A stretch of 64,000 nucleotides of DNA from Hofstenia miamia (Eukaryota > Xenacoelomorpha > Acoela > Hofsteniidae), in the NCBI GenBank assembly GCA_900660155.1, contig CABFPE010000003.1, forward strand, positions 1,647,143 through 1,711,142, given 5' to 3'. Below, in pieces: positions 41,470-51,867 of this stretch. Every line of letters begins with the position of its first letter. Positions within the stretch are counted from its first letter, which is position 1. The position numbers were made by a program, and so were the translations under genes. Below the pieces are notes generated by a model that saw only the letters and a list, made by a program, of their open reading frames with translations, did no database searches and was not told the origin of the DNA.

Positions 41470-42900
41470 TGGGTAAAGTTAATGTTGCGTCCTCAGTTAC
41501 ATAAATTGATATTAGCAACAGCACAGATTTAGCTTTACAATCAAGTGCTTGTTTTTCTTCAAAGAATGAATATCAAAAGTCAGTGTGATCTTGAATATCT
41601 AACAATTTCTGAATAATACTGATTAGGTGCTCTACTGAATAGTGATATGTTTGTGATTGAGATGATATTGAAATGACAGGCCAAACATTATTAGTTGGTC
41701 TATCTGCCTTTATAGTTTCCCAAACAGTATTAACTTCATTGAGTGCATTAACTGATTGTGATAAGTAAAGGAAACATGAAATTCTGTAATTTTGTTAGGA
41801 GCAGGTTTATCTGCTATTAGTTCATACAATTGTGCTTGTAATAAAACATCAATAGCTAGGCACTAATCAACCATAACCTGATGGTGAGGGTATATTCTAT
41901 GTAAAAAGAAATCAATGTGAATCAGAGCAGTTGTTGAATTACAAAACTCTTGTAAACCCAAAACACTAAAATTTTCAGGCTTTAGAATCAAAAAGTTCTC
42001 CAAACTTAATTCGAATTCATAAAGTTCAGAATCACAATATTTACTATTATTAAAATCAGTAAGAATAACAACTAAGTGAATCTTGTTTAATTTTGCCAAA
42101 TGATATACTAGAGATAATTTATCCATGAGTTTAGTATCACAAAGTTCTTCTTATTTGATAAAGTAAATAATTAAAATGTTTTCCAGAAAGAGATGGATTT
42201 GTGCTAGCAAACCCAAATTGTCCTTATATGTACATGTAATGAGTTTATGTAAATTATTAAGAAAAAATTCATTATCAAAACAAGTGTGTACCATACTACA
42301 AAAATAAGGGCAATTGAGATCTTTGTTCATTGAGTATGGGTAATAGATCAGACTATTAACTGACGGACATATTTAAGCATCAATTAAGAACGGCATTGTT
42401 GAGGTACTAGCATAGTGCTGTGATGCAGGGTTTTCGAGTCGAGTTCGAGTTATTTGGACAGAGTTCGAGTTTTTTCATTTCGAGTTCGAGTTTGAGTATT
42501 TTTTTGAATGAAATTCCGAGTTCAATCGAGTTTTTTTTTTCTAATTCCGAGTTTTTAGGGTAAAAAATATTTATTTAACAATAATTCTAAGATAAAAAAT
42601 AGTTTTTGTGACTGGTAAGAAAATTGATATTTAAAAAAATTTAATTTTTACGGCATTTTCCAGTTCGAGTTCGAGTTCGAGTTTTGATGATTTCTCTTCC
42701 GAGTTTTTCTGATCGAGTTTTGCGAGCTTATTTGAGTTCGAGTTCTTAAAATTCCGAGTACTCGAAAACCCTGCTGTGATGTATTCAATTCTTTTTTGAT
42801 TTGGAGTTTTTTCAGCATATTGTGTTTCAGAATCCATATTAGTTTCAGCTTCTGTCAATGGATTTTTTGACAAGGATGTGGCGTTTTTGGTTACAAAATT
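41470..42900 (-). pseudogene. Third coding region of a related gypsy-like element, minus strand
   Basis: The minus-strand pieces correspond to the third coding region of the element at 30730-39998. 42126-41863 contains STTALIHIDFFLHRIYPHHQ against STTKLIYMDLLLCMKIPSHH. At about 42290-42150 a piece with MVHTCFDNEFFLNNL and NILIIYFIK parallels VHTLFNKDFILSHL and KLLMIYFFQ. The order is the same in both. The hAT MITE 42426-42773 is inserted further upstream. Fossil. Confidence 0.65.
42418..42781. mobile_element. hAT-type MITE made of GAGTTCGAGTT words, TSD CTGTGATG
   Basis: Element 42426-42773 (348 bp) with the 8-bp repeat CTGTGATG on both sides (42418-42425, 42774-42781). Ends CAGGGTTTTCGAGT and, inverted, CAGGGTTTTCGAGT: perfect over 14 bases. 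An 8-bp duplication and CAGGG ends are typical of hAT. Both halves consist of repeated GAGTTCGAGTT / CCGAGTTTTT words (GTTCGAGTTCGAGTTCGAG at about 42662). No coding capacity. Inserted into the older gypsy-like fragment, so younger than it. Confidence 0.88.
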
Positions 42901-43097
42901 TTGAAAGCTATTACCAAGTTTGATTTGGTTTGAAATTTTGTTATGATTATCAATTTGAAGCTTTGCTTCAACAGCATTTTTGATGAAAGTAGAAAGTTTA
43001 TCCTTCGGACCGCATTTCTGTTCAAATCAGCAATGGATTCGTAGTGGCATACCATTTTTTTCAATACAAAAAGCAAATTTTAAGTGCTTCAACACTG
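42901..43097. other. Possible continuation of the minus-strand gypsy-like fragment
   Basis: The short minus-strand open frame 43076-42891 has no features; whether the fragment extends through here cannot be said. Confidence 0.25.
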
Positions 43098-44495
43098 TTT
43101 TGAGATCAAAAATGGACATATACGATATACCAGGGAGGATAGGTTTGGATTTGGACTAAGGTGTTGGAAAAATAGGACGACTTAGGCAGTAGTCCATGCA
43201 AATCAACTCAAATGCAGTGAATCCTATATAACTTAAGAGCAATATGTTGAACAATCAATGCTGAATTTTAAAATATTACAATAGTATCAAATGCTCTTAT
43301 AGTACTACAATCTAATACAGTCAATTTTGGTAAAGCAAAATAATTCAAAATTCCAACAAATTCATTTCGTTCCTTATTTTTAAGCTTTGTAGTAATCTAG
43401 TTCCTAAAATTGTCATAAACTATAATTATAAAATATTTATAGAGTTAAATAGTTGAGTTTCTTATGGTACTACCGCCTAATTAATTTTATTATGTCCAAA
43501 TCCAAAAATCACCATTTTGCAATGTTACTGTGAATTGAGAATTTTAGTTGATTCAAACAACAAAATAAAACGTACTTACTTCAAAATTGCAGCTAAGGCG
43601 ATGAAAACAAGAATAGTTCAAACAATGGCAATTTAGTGTGCAAACCCAAAATTTATATTGCAAAACATTAAAGAAAATTGCAGTGGAGTGTATTAANTTT
43701 TGAGATCAAAAATGGACATATACGATATACCAGGGAGGATAGGTTTGGATTTGGACTAAGGTGTTGGAAAAATAGGACGACTTAGGCAGTAGTCCATGCA
43801 AATCAACTCAAATGCAGTGAATCCTATATAACTTAAGAGCAATATGTTGAACAATCAATGCTGAATTTTAAAATATTACAATAGTATCAAATGCTCTTAT
43901 AGTACTACAATCTAATACAGTCAATTTTGGTAAAGCAAAATAATTCAAGATTTTTTTGTCAACGATCATAGAATGGGCCTAAAATGACCGGATTAAGGCT
44001 GGGTGGGAGCCTCAATTTTTGGCTAATGTCCATCATGTTTGAAATAGATTGCTTTTTGTACCTGTAGTTGTTCAATCACAAGAAGCAAATCTGTTTCTGA
44101 TTGGCTTGATGTTGATTATGAGCGGAAATTGATCATTGCGCTGCCAAAATTCCAACAAATTCATTTCGTTCCTTATTTTTAAGCTTTGTAGTAATCTAGT
44201 TCCTAAAATTGTCATAAACTATAATTATAAAATATTTATAGAGTTAAATAGTTGAGTTTCTTATGGTACTACCGCCTAATTAATTTTATTATGTCCAAAT
44301 CCAAAAATCACCATTTTGCAATGTTACTGTGAATTGAGAATTTTAGTTGATTCAAACAACAAAATAAAACGTACTTACTTCAAAATTGCAGCTAAGGCGA
44401 TGAAAACAAGAATAGTTCAAACAATGGCAATTTAGTGTGCAAACCCAAAATTTATATTGCAAAACATTAAAGAAAATTGCAGTGGAGTGTATTAA
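43098..44495. repeat. Duplication around an N (43697), with a 199-bp length difference
   Basis: 43098-43696 and 43698-44495 are the same sequence (TTTTGAGATCAAAAATGGAC ... GGAGTGTATTAA), again with the first copy ending exactly at the N. Identity appears essentially complete, except that the second copy holds about 199 extra bases (43949-44147) after TAATTCAA. No gene in it. Confidence 0.9.
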
Positions 44496-45360
44496 AGTCC
44501 GTTATAGAAAGATTTATTTTTTCTAAATGAATTTAAGATTTAAATATAAATTTTAAATTTTACTTTTCATTGAAATTGGAATACTAGTTTGGATTACAAA
44601 TTTTAAATCATATAAAAACAACATGAAATAAATTAATACTCTATTATTGCTATCGAAAGATATTGTTTTATAAAAATTTTTTTATTAGTGATTATAATAA
44701 TCACGAACCTTCTGAAAACTAAGTTGATCTTGGCATTGCAAGTTGCTTATAGTGCATCTCACATGAGAATTGTACAATTTTATTAGGATCAATAAATTTG
44801 GCGTTGTTTGCACCAACAAGTTATTCAATTTTCTTATCTGTGTTTCTTCAGCATTTCCATTTGCAAGTTTATAAAACAAATGTTTTTGGTTGCTTTAAAA
44901 TCTTAAAAACCTGAACCATTATTGTAGTATGCATACCTCAAAATCAATCCTCTAAGAACCGAATTCAGTGTAATGTTTCCAAAAATAGAAGATATCCATT
45001 TAAATATTAAGAAACTCAAATTTACTGACGTCTGAATTGAGCCTGTCACCCAATGAAATATCTTAGCCTGCATATCGAAAATACATTAAGCTTCACTAAA
45101 CATATGCCTATAATAAAAAAATGAAAATTACTATAAAATAAATTTCTCATATACCTAAATTAATCAACTTACTAATGAGCCACCTTTTGCATTGTACCGT
45201 TTTGTTTAGCAACCTAAAAAATCATTGCTAGATAAATCAGATTCGTAAATAAAATGGTCGAGAAGATGTGCTCCAATCCAAATCAATCATCAAAAAATGT
45301 CAAAAATGAACATTTTTCTTATGCTTCCTTCTATATTAGATTATTTTTTTAATTAATTTA
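44496..45360. other. AT-rich stretch with one unassigned short frame
   Basis: The minus-strand frame 44879-44685 (64 aa, KLANGNAEETQIRKLNNLL ... KVRDYYNH then stop) stays open in very AT-rich DNA and has a reasonable amino-acid mix, so it may be an exon end or a transposon scrap. I do not recognise it. Nothing else seen. Confidence 0.3.
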
Positions 45361-45691
45361 TGGGATATTGTAAACAAACGGTTATCTTTTGACAAAATTC
45401 AATTTTTTTCTTATTTAAGTAGTTCTTTCAATAAAGTTCAAAAAGATATTTTTCAAAAAGTCATTCCTAAATTGCACAATTAAGAATTGGAATAACTTGA
45501 CATTATATATAAGAAAACTAGATAAGCGGAATGTATAAAAGAATATTGGGGATTACATTTGCTTTCATTTATTCCAAAATTTGCAATAATGTTTAGTTAG
45601 GATATACTTTTTATAATTGGCTTAACTAACAACAATTGAAATATTTGTAAACATCAATTTCTGTAAATATTTACTTTTGTTTTGTGGATTG
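45361..45691. repeat. 330-bp direct repeat, left copy
   Basis: Begins TGGGATATTGTAAACAAACG; the same sequence returns at 48327-48641 in the same orientation at roughly nine bases in ten. It contains ATGTATAAAAGAATATTGGG, a TATA-like element. Two direct repeats about 3 kb apart could be LTRs of a short non-coding element, but no primer-binding site or polypurine tract is obvious. Confidence 0.75.
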
Positions 45692-46172
45692 TACTTTTTA
45701 ACACTATTGTTTTATCAGCACTTGATAATATATTTGTTTATATACGATATTGCAACAATAAATATTTCTTCCTTCATTATCAGTCATAAAATGGATTGCT
45801 TGCTTGGGACAGGACATAGCCTAGTGTATTTGGGTTACATACAACGAACCAGTTAACATCAGTTTTTCCTCCATTAGGCTTTCAAGCTCCTCATTACCTG
45901 AACATTTGGAATTTGAGAACCTAAAACGTTTTACAAAAATTATATTTTTCAATGAGAAAATAGGATTCTTTGTAAAGTGCAGCACTTATAATTTAGTATA
46001 AATTTTCAGAAACCACGAATGTTTTTTCCTTCAAAATTTGATAATACTGTATTTCCTATAATGTTATTATTTTGGAACCTTAAGTTTATCAATAGTTCAA
46101 CAATTTAAATATTTGTATCAATGCTTTCGTTCATATATACAGAAATGTTTATAAAGTTCATCTAAATATCGT
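45692..46172. other. AT-rich stretch, nothing seen
   Basis: No gene. AACAATAAATATTTC at about 45751 contains an AATAAA. Confidence 0.4.
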
Positions 46173-47090
46173 TTTATAAGCTGGGCCGGGAACCGCTAAA
46201 ATGCGGTTTCCGGTATCTGGGGTGCGGTTTGCGGTCTAAAATAATTCTTTGACAAGATAAAGACAAAATTAAATTTAACTAAGTTTAACCAAAACTGGAC
46301 AATTTACTGAATATACAAAGTCAAATATTCTCGCTTCGTCAAACAATGGCAGAATGCTGTCATCCTGTTGGTTACCGTCGGCGGCTTTCAGAAATTTTGC
46401 TGCTAAATTTGCGCGCCCAGGTGAAGGCCTTTTTAATCCGAGACTCACTGTAATCAATGTTGCCTTTCAAAATGTCGAACAAAATATACACCGGGTTCTG
46501 CAACCATGTCATATACCTCCCCTGGTTGTGAAGTACAAGTCAAAAATTTCCTTCTTCAGCGACATTCTGCAGAGCTGTATGCCATAAGCCCAAGCATTGC
46601 ACGCATCTCTGAAGAAACTGAGAGTAAGCAGATGGGCCACGCAGCAAACGGATATTGCGATGTTTCGGTTTTCGGAAGTTTTAGAGTGGAATTAGTTGCC
46701 GGTAGAAAATATTTCTGAATTGGGGCGCTGGCTGACGAATCGGTTGATCGCTATTTTCGGCGAAAGTCATCCCATATATCCGCGTGCTTTTTCTTAAAAT
46801 GGTCGCTTAGTGTCGCTAAACCAACAGTTCGAATGTTGTACTTGTAAACTGCGCTGATATTCTGAAGCTTACATGCTTTACATGTGGATTTTTCAGCCGC
46901 TGTGTTGATTTCGTATAGCGACGAGTAGTCTCGTGTCACCTCCTGCCGCTCAGCCATGCATTTCTTAAATAAGTTCCATCTAAAGTCATCTCTAGTTGTC
47001 AGCAAGCTGAAATCTGATTAGATGTGTGGTTTGAAAGCCAAAAGGCGGTTTGCGGTCCAGCCGTTTAATTGGTCCCACCCCAGTTTATAA
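46173..47090 (-). mobile_element. hAT element remnant with BED zinc finger, TSD TTTATAAG
   Basis: Element 46181-47082 with the 8-bp repeat TTTATAAG on both sides (46173-46180, 47083-47090). Ends CTGGGCCGGGAACC and, inverted, CTGGGGTGGGACC. GCGGTTTGCGGTC words stand near both ends (46223, 47045). On the minus strand 47005-46751 encodes a BED-type zinc finger: STCKACKL and, about 25 residues later, LSDHFKKKHADIW (C-x2-C...H-x4-H). BED fingers are the DNA-binding part of hAT transposases. The catalytic part between is deleted or unrecognisable. Clearly less AT-rich than its surroundings. The plus-strand frames here are shadows. Confidence 0.85.
46751..47005 (-). pseudogene. BED zinc-finger N-terminus of hAT transposase
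   Basis: 84 residues. The finger is at about 40-80: KSTCKACKLQN, then DHFKKKHADIW. Upstream lies a charged segment (RWNLFKKCMAERQEVTRDYSS). The frame ends soon after the finger (DDFRRK) and no hAT catalytic or dimerisation domain follows in frame. Confidence 0.7.
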
Positions 47091-48326
47091 GTATTTAAAA
47101 TGGCTTAGCAACGTGATATAATATAATTAGACTACATTTAAAGTAGATTGATCTTAATTTTTATATAAGTTTGCATAATTGATGTTGTCACAGATCTTCA
47201 GTTTTTTCTAATTGTTGTAGGTATTTAATGTTAAAAGGATTTTCTGTGTAATATTTTTATGGGTTGTAGCTTTACAAATTTTTAATTTCTGCTCATTTGT
47301 GGATTTAAATTGAATTTATTTTGTTTTTATAGTGTCACATTATTTCTCACAGATATACAATTGTGATTGTCTAAAATATTTCTTAAAGGACAGTTCATTT
47401 ATAATTTTATTGGACATTAAATTTAGGCGAGGTAATTATTAATTTACATGCATATCTGCATAATTCTAATAAATTTGAATTGCACTATATATGTTTATGC
47501 AATTAATAAATGGTTGGAGATAACAAATTTTGTTTTTTGGGGTATTGAAAAAATTGTTTGAAAGTTAAATCTTCAGATAACATTGAATTTTAAAAAATTT
47601 ATTAAATATGAGATTCTTCAATTGAATGATATTATAAAGAATATTTTTTGTTGATTGTTATTAAGTTTAGCAACTCTATTTAATCCAAGGCGGCTGACAG
47701 TGTAATTATTAAAAATACACCTTCAACTGCGTTAAAGTAAAATATATGGTGATTTTCAATTGTTAAATGTTTAGTAAGTGACAACTTTCAGTGGTTTTGA
47801 ATAATGCAATGAAGATATTATGAATTTTTATACAATGGTATTATGATCGTAGAAATCCATGTCAAATTTAAGATACAATAGAGCTATAATTAAGGAAGAC
47901 TGGTGCATTGCATTAATTAATTAAATTTGATAATTATAGACTAGATAGGGTAAATATGCACTACCGTATTTAAAAAAAATATTGAGAATGTATTACGAAG
48001 TAAATCATAAAAAATATTTTTAAATGATTTCTAGTAAATGTAAAATTTTATAATTTTTTAAAAACTATGTTAAGATTAAATCAGAGATTTACTTTTCAAA
48101 TAGATGACTACAATTTAAAACAGACATTGTGTATATAAAATTGAAACGAAAATTCAAAAATAACAGTAGCATTAATGCTATTAATTTGCAATAGCAGCTC
48201 TAGCTACGGAGTGAGCTAATATAATGCTCAATTGAGCAAAAATTCATATTTGGCTAACCATTTATTATATTGTTCAGTTCTCTTAGTGATTTGATACTTT
48301 TAATAATATTTTATTTAATTAAATAA
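47091..48326. other. Very AT-rich stretch, nothing seen
   Basis: Stops in all frames; no inverted or direct repeat recognised apart from the one starting at 48327. Confidence 0.45.
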
Positions 48327-48641
48327 TGGGATATTGTAAACAAACGGTTACCTTTTGGCAAAATTCTTTCTTTTTCTTATTTGAATAGTGCTTTCAATAA
48401 AGTTCAAAAAGATATTATTTAATAAATCATTCCTAAATTGCATAATTAAGAATCATATATAAAAACACTAGATACGTGGAATGTATAAAAAATATTGGGG
48501 ATTACATTTGCTTTCATTTATTCCAAAATTTGCAATAATGTTTAGTTAGGATATACTTATTATAATTGGCTTAACTAACAACAATTGAAATATTTGTAAA
48601 CATCAATTTCTGTAAATATTGACTTTTGTTTTGTGCATTGT
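48327..48641. repeat. 330-bp direct repeat, right copy
   Basis: Counterpart of 45361-45691; somewhat shorter because of small gaps. After TTTTGTTTTGTGCATTGT the similarity stops. Confidence 0.75.
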
Positions 48642-49320
48642 GTAATATCTGCTTCTCCTTGCGAGGGGCTCCTAATTTACATGCAGAGACATTCTTAGCA
48701 GATCTATGTGTTTAAAAAAATATCAATGGTGGTTGCATATTAATAAATCGCCCTATAACCTAGGAACTTAGTGTAGGTTACAAGAACTAAAGAACGAAAA
48801 GACTTGTGACTGCTGACTCAATTTCAAATAACACCAGTACAGCAATGTAATGGCCTCTGGCCAACGCCATACAAGCGATCAATAATAATGTTTACTGTAC
48901 AAATGAGTTTAATAAACCAATTCGATAGTGTTACTAATAGTTCCACAATACTTAATTTCTACCTCACCTCGATCACCATGACGGTTGTTATTGTCCCCTA
49001 CTGCCTTTTAGCTTCTGTTTGCTCACAATTCCTCTGCAATTTAATATATGTATGAAAATGATGGGACTCTCACATATTTAATTTCTGACTAGCCATATCC
49101 CTAATCTCATTTGGATCTCATTTGGAGTGGTCCATGCAAGTAAACTCTCACATGGCAGTTTCAACGCTCATGCAGCACTCAGTAAACTATGTGGTCCTAC
49201 AGATTAATTACAAAAAGAGCAGATGATATCAATGATGTATTAAATAAAATAAGAACGAATACTGCATAAAATTAATATTAAAATATAGCATTGAAGAAGC
49301 ACTCTTTGTAAATTGAATCT
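48642..49320. other. Stretch with nothing recognised
   Basis: Less AT-rich than the flanks between about 48640 and 49200, but no open frame and no repeat match inside the window. It may be a repeat whose other copies lie elsewhere. Confidence 0.35.
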
Positions 49321-50551
49321 GTGACGAGCAGTGGCGGCTCGTGCTTTCAAAAGCTAGGCAAGCAAATATTTTTAAGCAACCAAACTAGTATAAATAATAA
49401 ACCATGAAAAATATATTTATATGTGAAATACCTGAGGGCGATTTTTTTCAAAAAGATATTTGTAATATTATTATTATAAAAATAAGATTAGTCCTGCAGT
49501 TCATTTAGTAAAACATTTTCAAGAAAAATTGCTAATAATTTCTTTAGTTTTTGTTCCTCTAATCAGTTCCTCTTGAATTTGTTTAAATTTGCTTTATTTT
49601 AGCTAAGGAAGTCGACAAATCATGCATTTCAAAATATCGAATACGAATTTTATTGATTTACAATTGGAGCCATGCCAATGATAGCAAACTTGAGATTAAT
49701 TACAAAGTTTTTCAAGATTGCGGAAATTAGAGTAGAAATTTAGAGCAGAATAGGCAGTTGAGGGCAATCACATTTAAATTGCTCAAAGTTTTTAAAATTT
49801 AATAATTCTATAAAACGGCATTGCATAGGGATGTGAAACTGGCATCCATTTGAGTGCATATGCACATGACGCCAACTTATATCAAAATATGTCTTTCTTA
49901 AATTATCCAAGTTTCATTTGATTTTTGAAAAAATTGGTTGCATATTAGGAGAAAAAATTCGTCTTGCATTAACAATTCCTATAAATTTTCAACATTTCTG
50001 TCAAAGAAAAACAAATGGCTACAGTATTCTTATTTAAGAATTTGTACAAGGATAAAAAATGCGAAAAAGTCATCCCAGATAGGAGCCTTGCTCAAATATA
50101 TTCTGTTTCCGGCACTGCTTGAATAGAGCAATGTTTCTGATTGATATTTAAATAATATCATTTTTACTTTTGGGTTATTGTATGGAACGAAAATATTTCG
50201 CCTGATTCTTTTACAACAACTGTGTTTCATCAATGCGAAGCAATGAACGGACTGCTTGACTTGCTAGCTAAATCTTAGCGCAATGAGATGAGAAAAACGG
50301 ATATAATTTAATCGTTTGAGCGAGAGTAGGTACAACATTAATGCGTCTGCTTATTGCTGTGGCGCAATCATTTAATTATTATAAAAGCAAATTGTAATGA
50401 ATGTTGTTTTAACGCAAACTAAGTATTTACGATTTGTACAATTGTATAGATATAAATTCATACAATTAAGAATGAAATTCATTTATTAAAGAATTATTGG
50501 GCAAGCACTGCTTGCCTTGCTTACACGCATGAGCCCGCCTATGGTGACGAG
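49321..50551. mobile_element. hAT-type element, TSD GTGACGAG
   Basis: Element 49329-50543 with the 8-bp repeat GTGACGAG on both sides (49321-49328, 50544-50551). Ends CAGTGGCGGCTCGTGC and, inverted, CATAGGCGGGCTCATGC; GGCAAGCA words stand near both. The 8-bp duplication and CAGTGGCGG end indicate hAT. The minus-strand frame 50233-50030 (67 aa) may be transposase debris but shows no motif I can name. Not functional. Confidence 0.85.
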
Positions 50552-51130
50552 GATTAATTAACTCACAAAAGCATGGCGACTGCAATGAATAATTATTGAG
50601 AAATAACACTTTCTACTGGTGAGTAAACAATACGCAATAACTAAGCTTAATTCACACTAACTAAGGTTAATGATCCCATTCACAAATCAGTTTTCGTATT
50701 TATAGTAAAAGTAATATTTTACCTCTTTTTCTAATTCAATTTCCTTCTCTTTCTTTTACAATTGTCAAAACAAAATAATATGCACACTGTGACAAAAATA
50801 TTAATTTCACATTTACAATAATATTATCTCAGTAATATGATTAACTTAACTTTTGCTCTTAAGCCAAAAAGCCTTAACTAAAATATTTAAAACTGATCAA
50901 AAGCTAAAACTAAAATTATGGTTTTAGCATAGTACTTACAGCTTCTCCAAAAATTTATCTATATGACTTATTAATCAGGCATTCTGCTAGTTTGTTGCTC
51001 CAAATTCTGATTCTCGCGAATTCAGTTTGCTTCATTTGTCTCATTACTGATTCCATCTCTGAGTTAGTTAAATTTTTGTATCTTATGTAAGTCGGCTCCT
51101 TCAAGTGACTGTTGGTTTCATATTTATTCC
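50552..51130. other. AT-rich stretch, nothing seen
   Basis: No gene or repeat recognised. Ends next to the TTA of the following MITE. Confidence 0.4.
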
Positions 51131-51678
51131 TTAAGGTGTGTTCCCACTATCGACTTTTATCAGCAGATTTTAATCGAAAATGCAATTATTTTCGTTCACA
51201 TTGGCGATTTTTCATCATCCGATTTTTTATCAGAAAAAGCGGAATTGGAAGAGTGTTCAGACTATCGATTTTTTATCAGATGATAAATTATCATCTTTTG
51301 ATTGACAGTAAGAAAAACAACAACATCTGTTTATGGATTGGTTTGTATTGGAATGTAAACAATGTTTGCATATTTTGAAGTTAAAATATTTCAACGACAA
51401 TAATTTACGTTTTGGAAGTCTGTTTCCTACTTGAGAAGTAAACAATTAGTTTCAAGTAGCTATTCGACTAGTTTTAGTACCATTCAGACTATCGACTTTT
51501 ATCAGCTGATAAATTATCAGATGACAGTAATCTGGCTGTTTTGCCAAAAAATCGGATGGAGCGTTCAGACTATCGACATTTATCAGCTGATAAAAAAGCA
51601 GATAGAGCGTTCACACTATCGACTTTTATCACCGATTTCTTGACAGATGATAAAAGTCGATGTGGGAACACACCTTTA
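51131..51678. mobile_element. Harbinger-like MITE with TCAGACTATCGAC words, TSD TTA
   Basis: Element 51134-51675 flanked by TTA on both sides. Ends AGGTGTGTTCCCACTATCGA and, inverted, AGGTGTGTTCCCACATCGAC, then CTTTTATCA on both. The same 5-base start and TWA target as the MITE at 19238-19797. Inside, the words TTCA(G/C)ACTATCGA plus TTTATCAGCTGATAA recur at about 51256, 51485, 51563 and 51609, every copy in the same sense as the left end. The open frames here are chance frames. Inserted directly next to a gypsy-like fragment. Confidence 0.9.
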
Positions 51679-51867
51679 GACTGTTAATTTTCATTGTGAA
51701 TATGGCGTAGTGTTTCTCATACAGTTTGAAACCTTTTAATACAATCATTAATCTTAACATTGTGTCCATATCACTTTGGTGTGTGTCTTCTTTTTTCAAT
51801 TGTGTTTCTGGGTAAAAGTGTGCAAGCATGTCTCATAGAGACATCCCTGGTGATACTTGATCAATAA
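51679..51867 (-). pseudogene. Piece of the gypsy-like third coding region, minus strand
   Basis: The minus strand shows HFYPETQLKKEDTHQSDMDT followed by LRLMIVLKGFKLYEKHYAIF, corresponding to HFYLDTHISAKYAHTSNTDV and LMTLMIALKGLCLYECLFDTF in the element at 30730-39998 (38690-38830). Only about 60 residues. It is the third occurrence of this protein in the window. The following sequence, from 51868, is plus-strand gag. Fossil. Confidence 0.65.
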
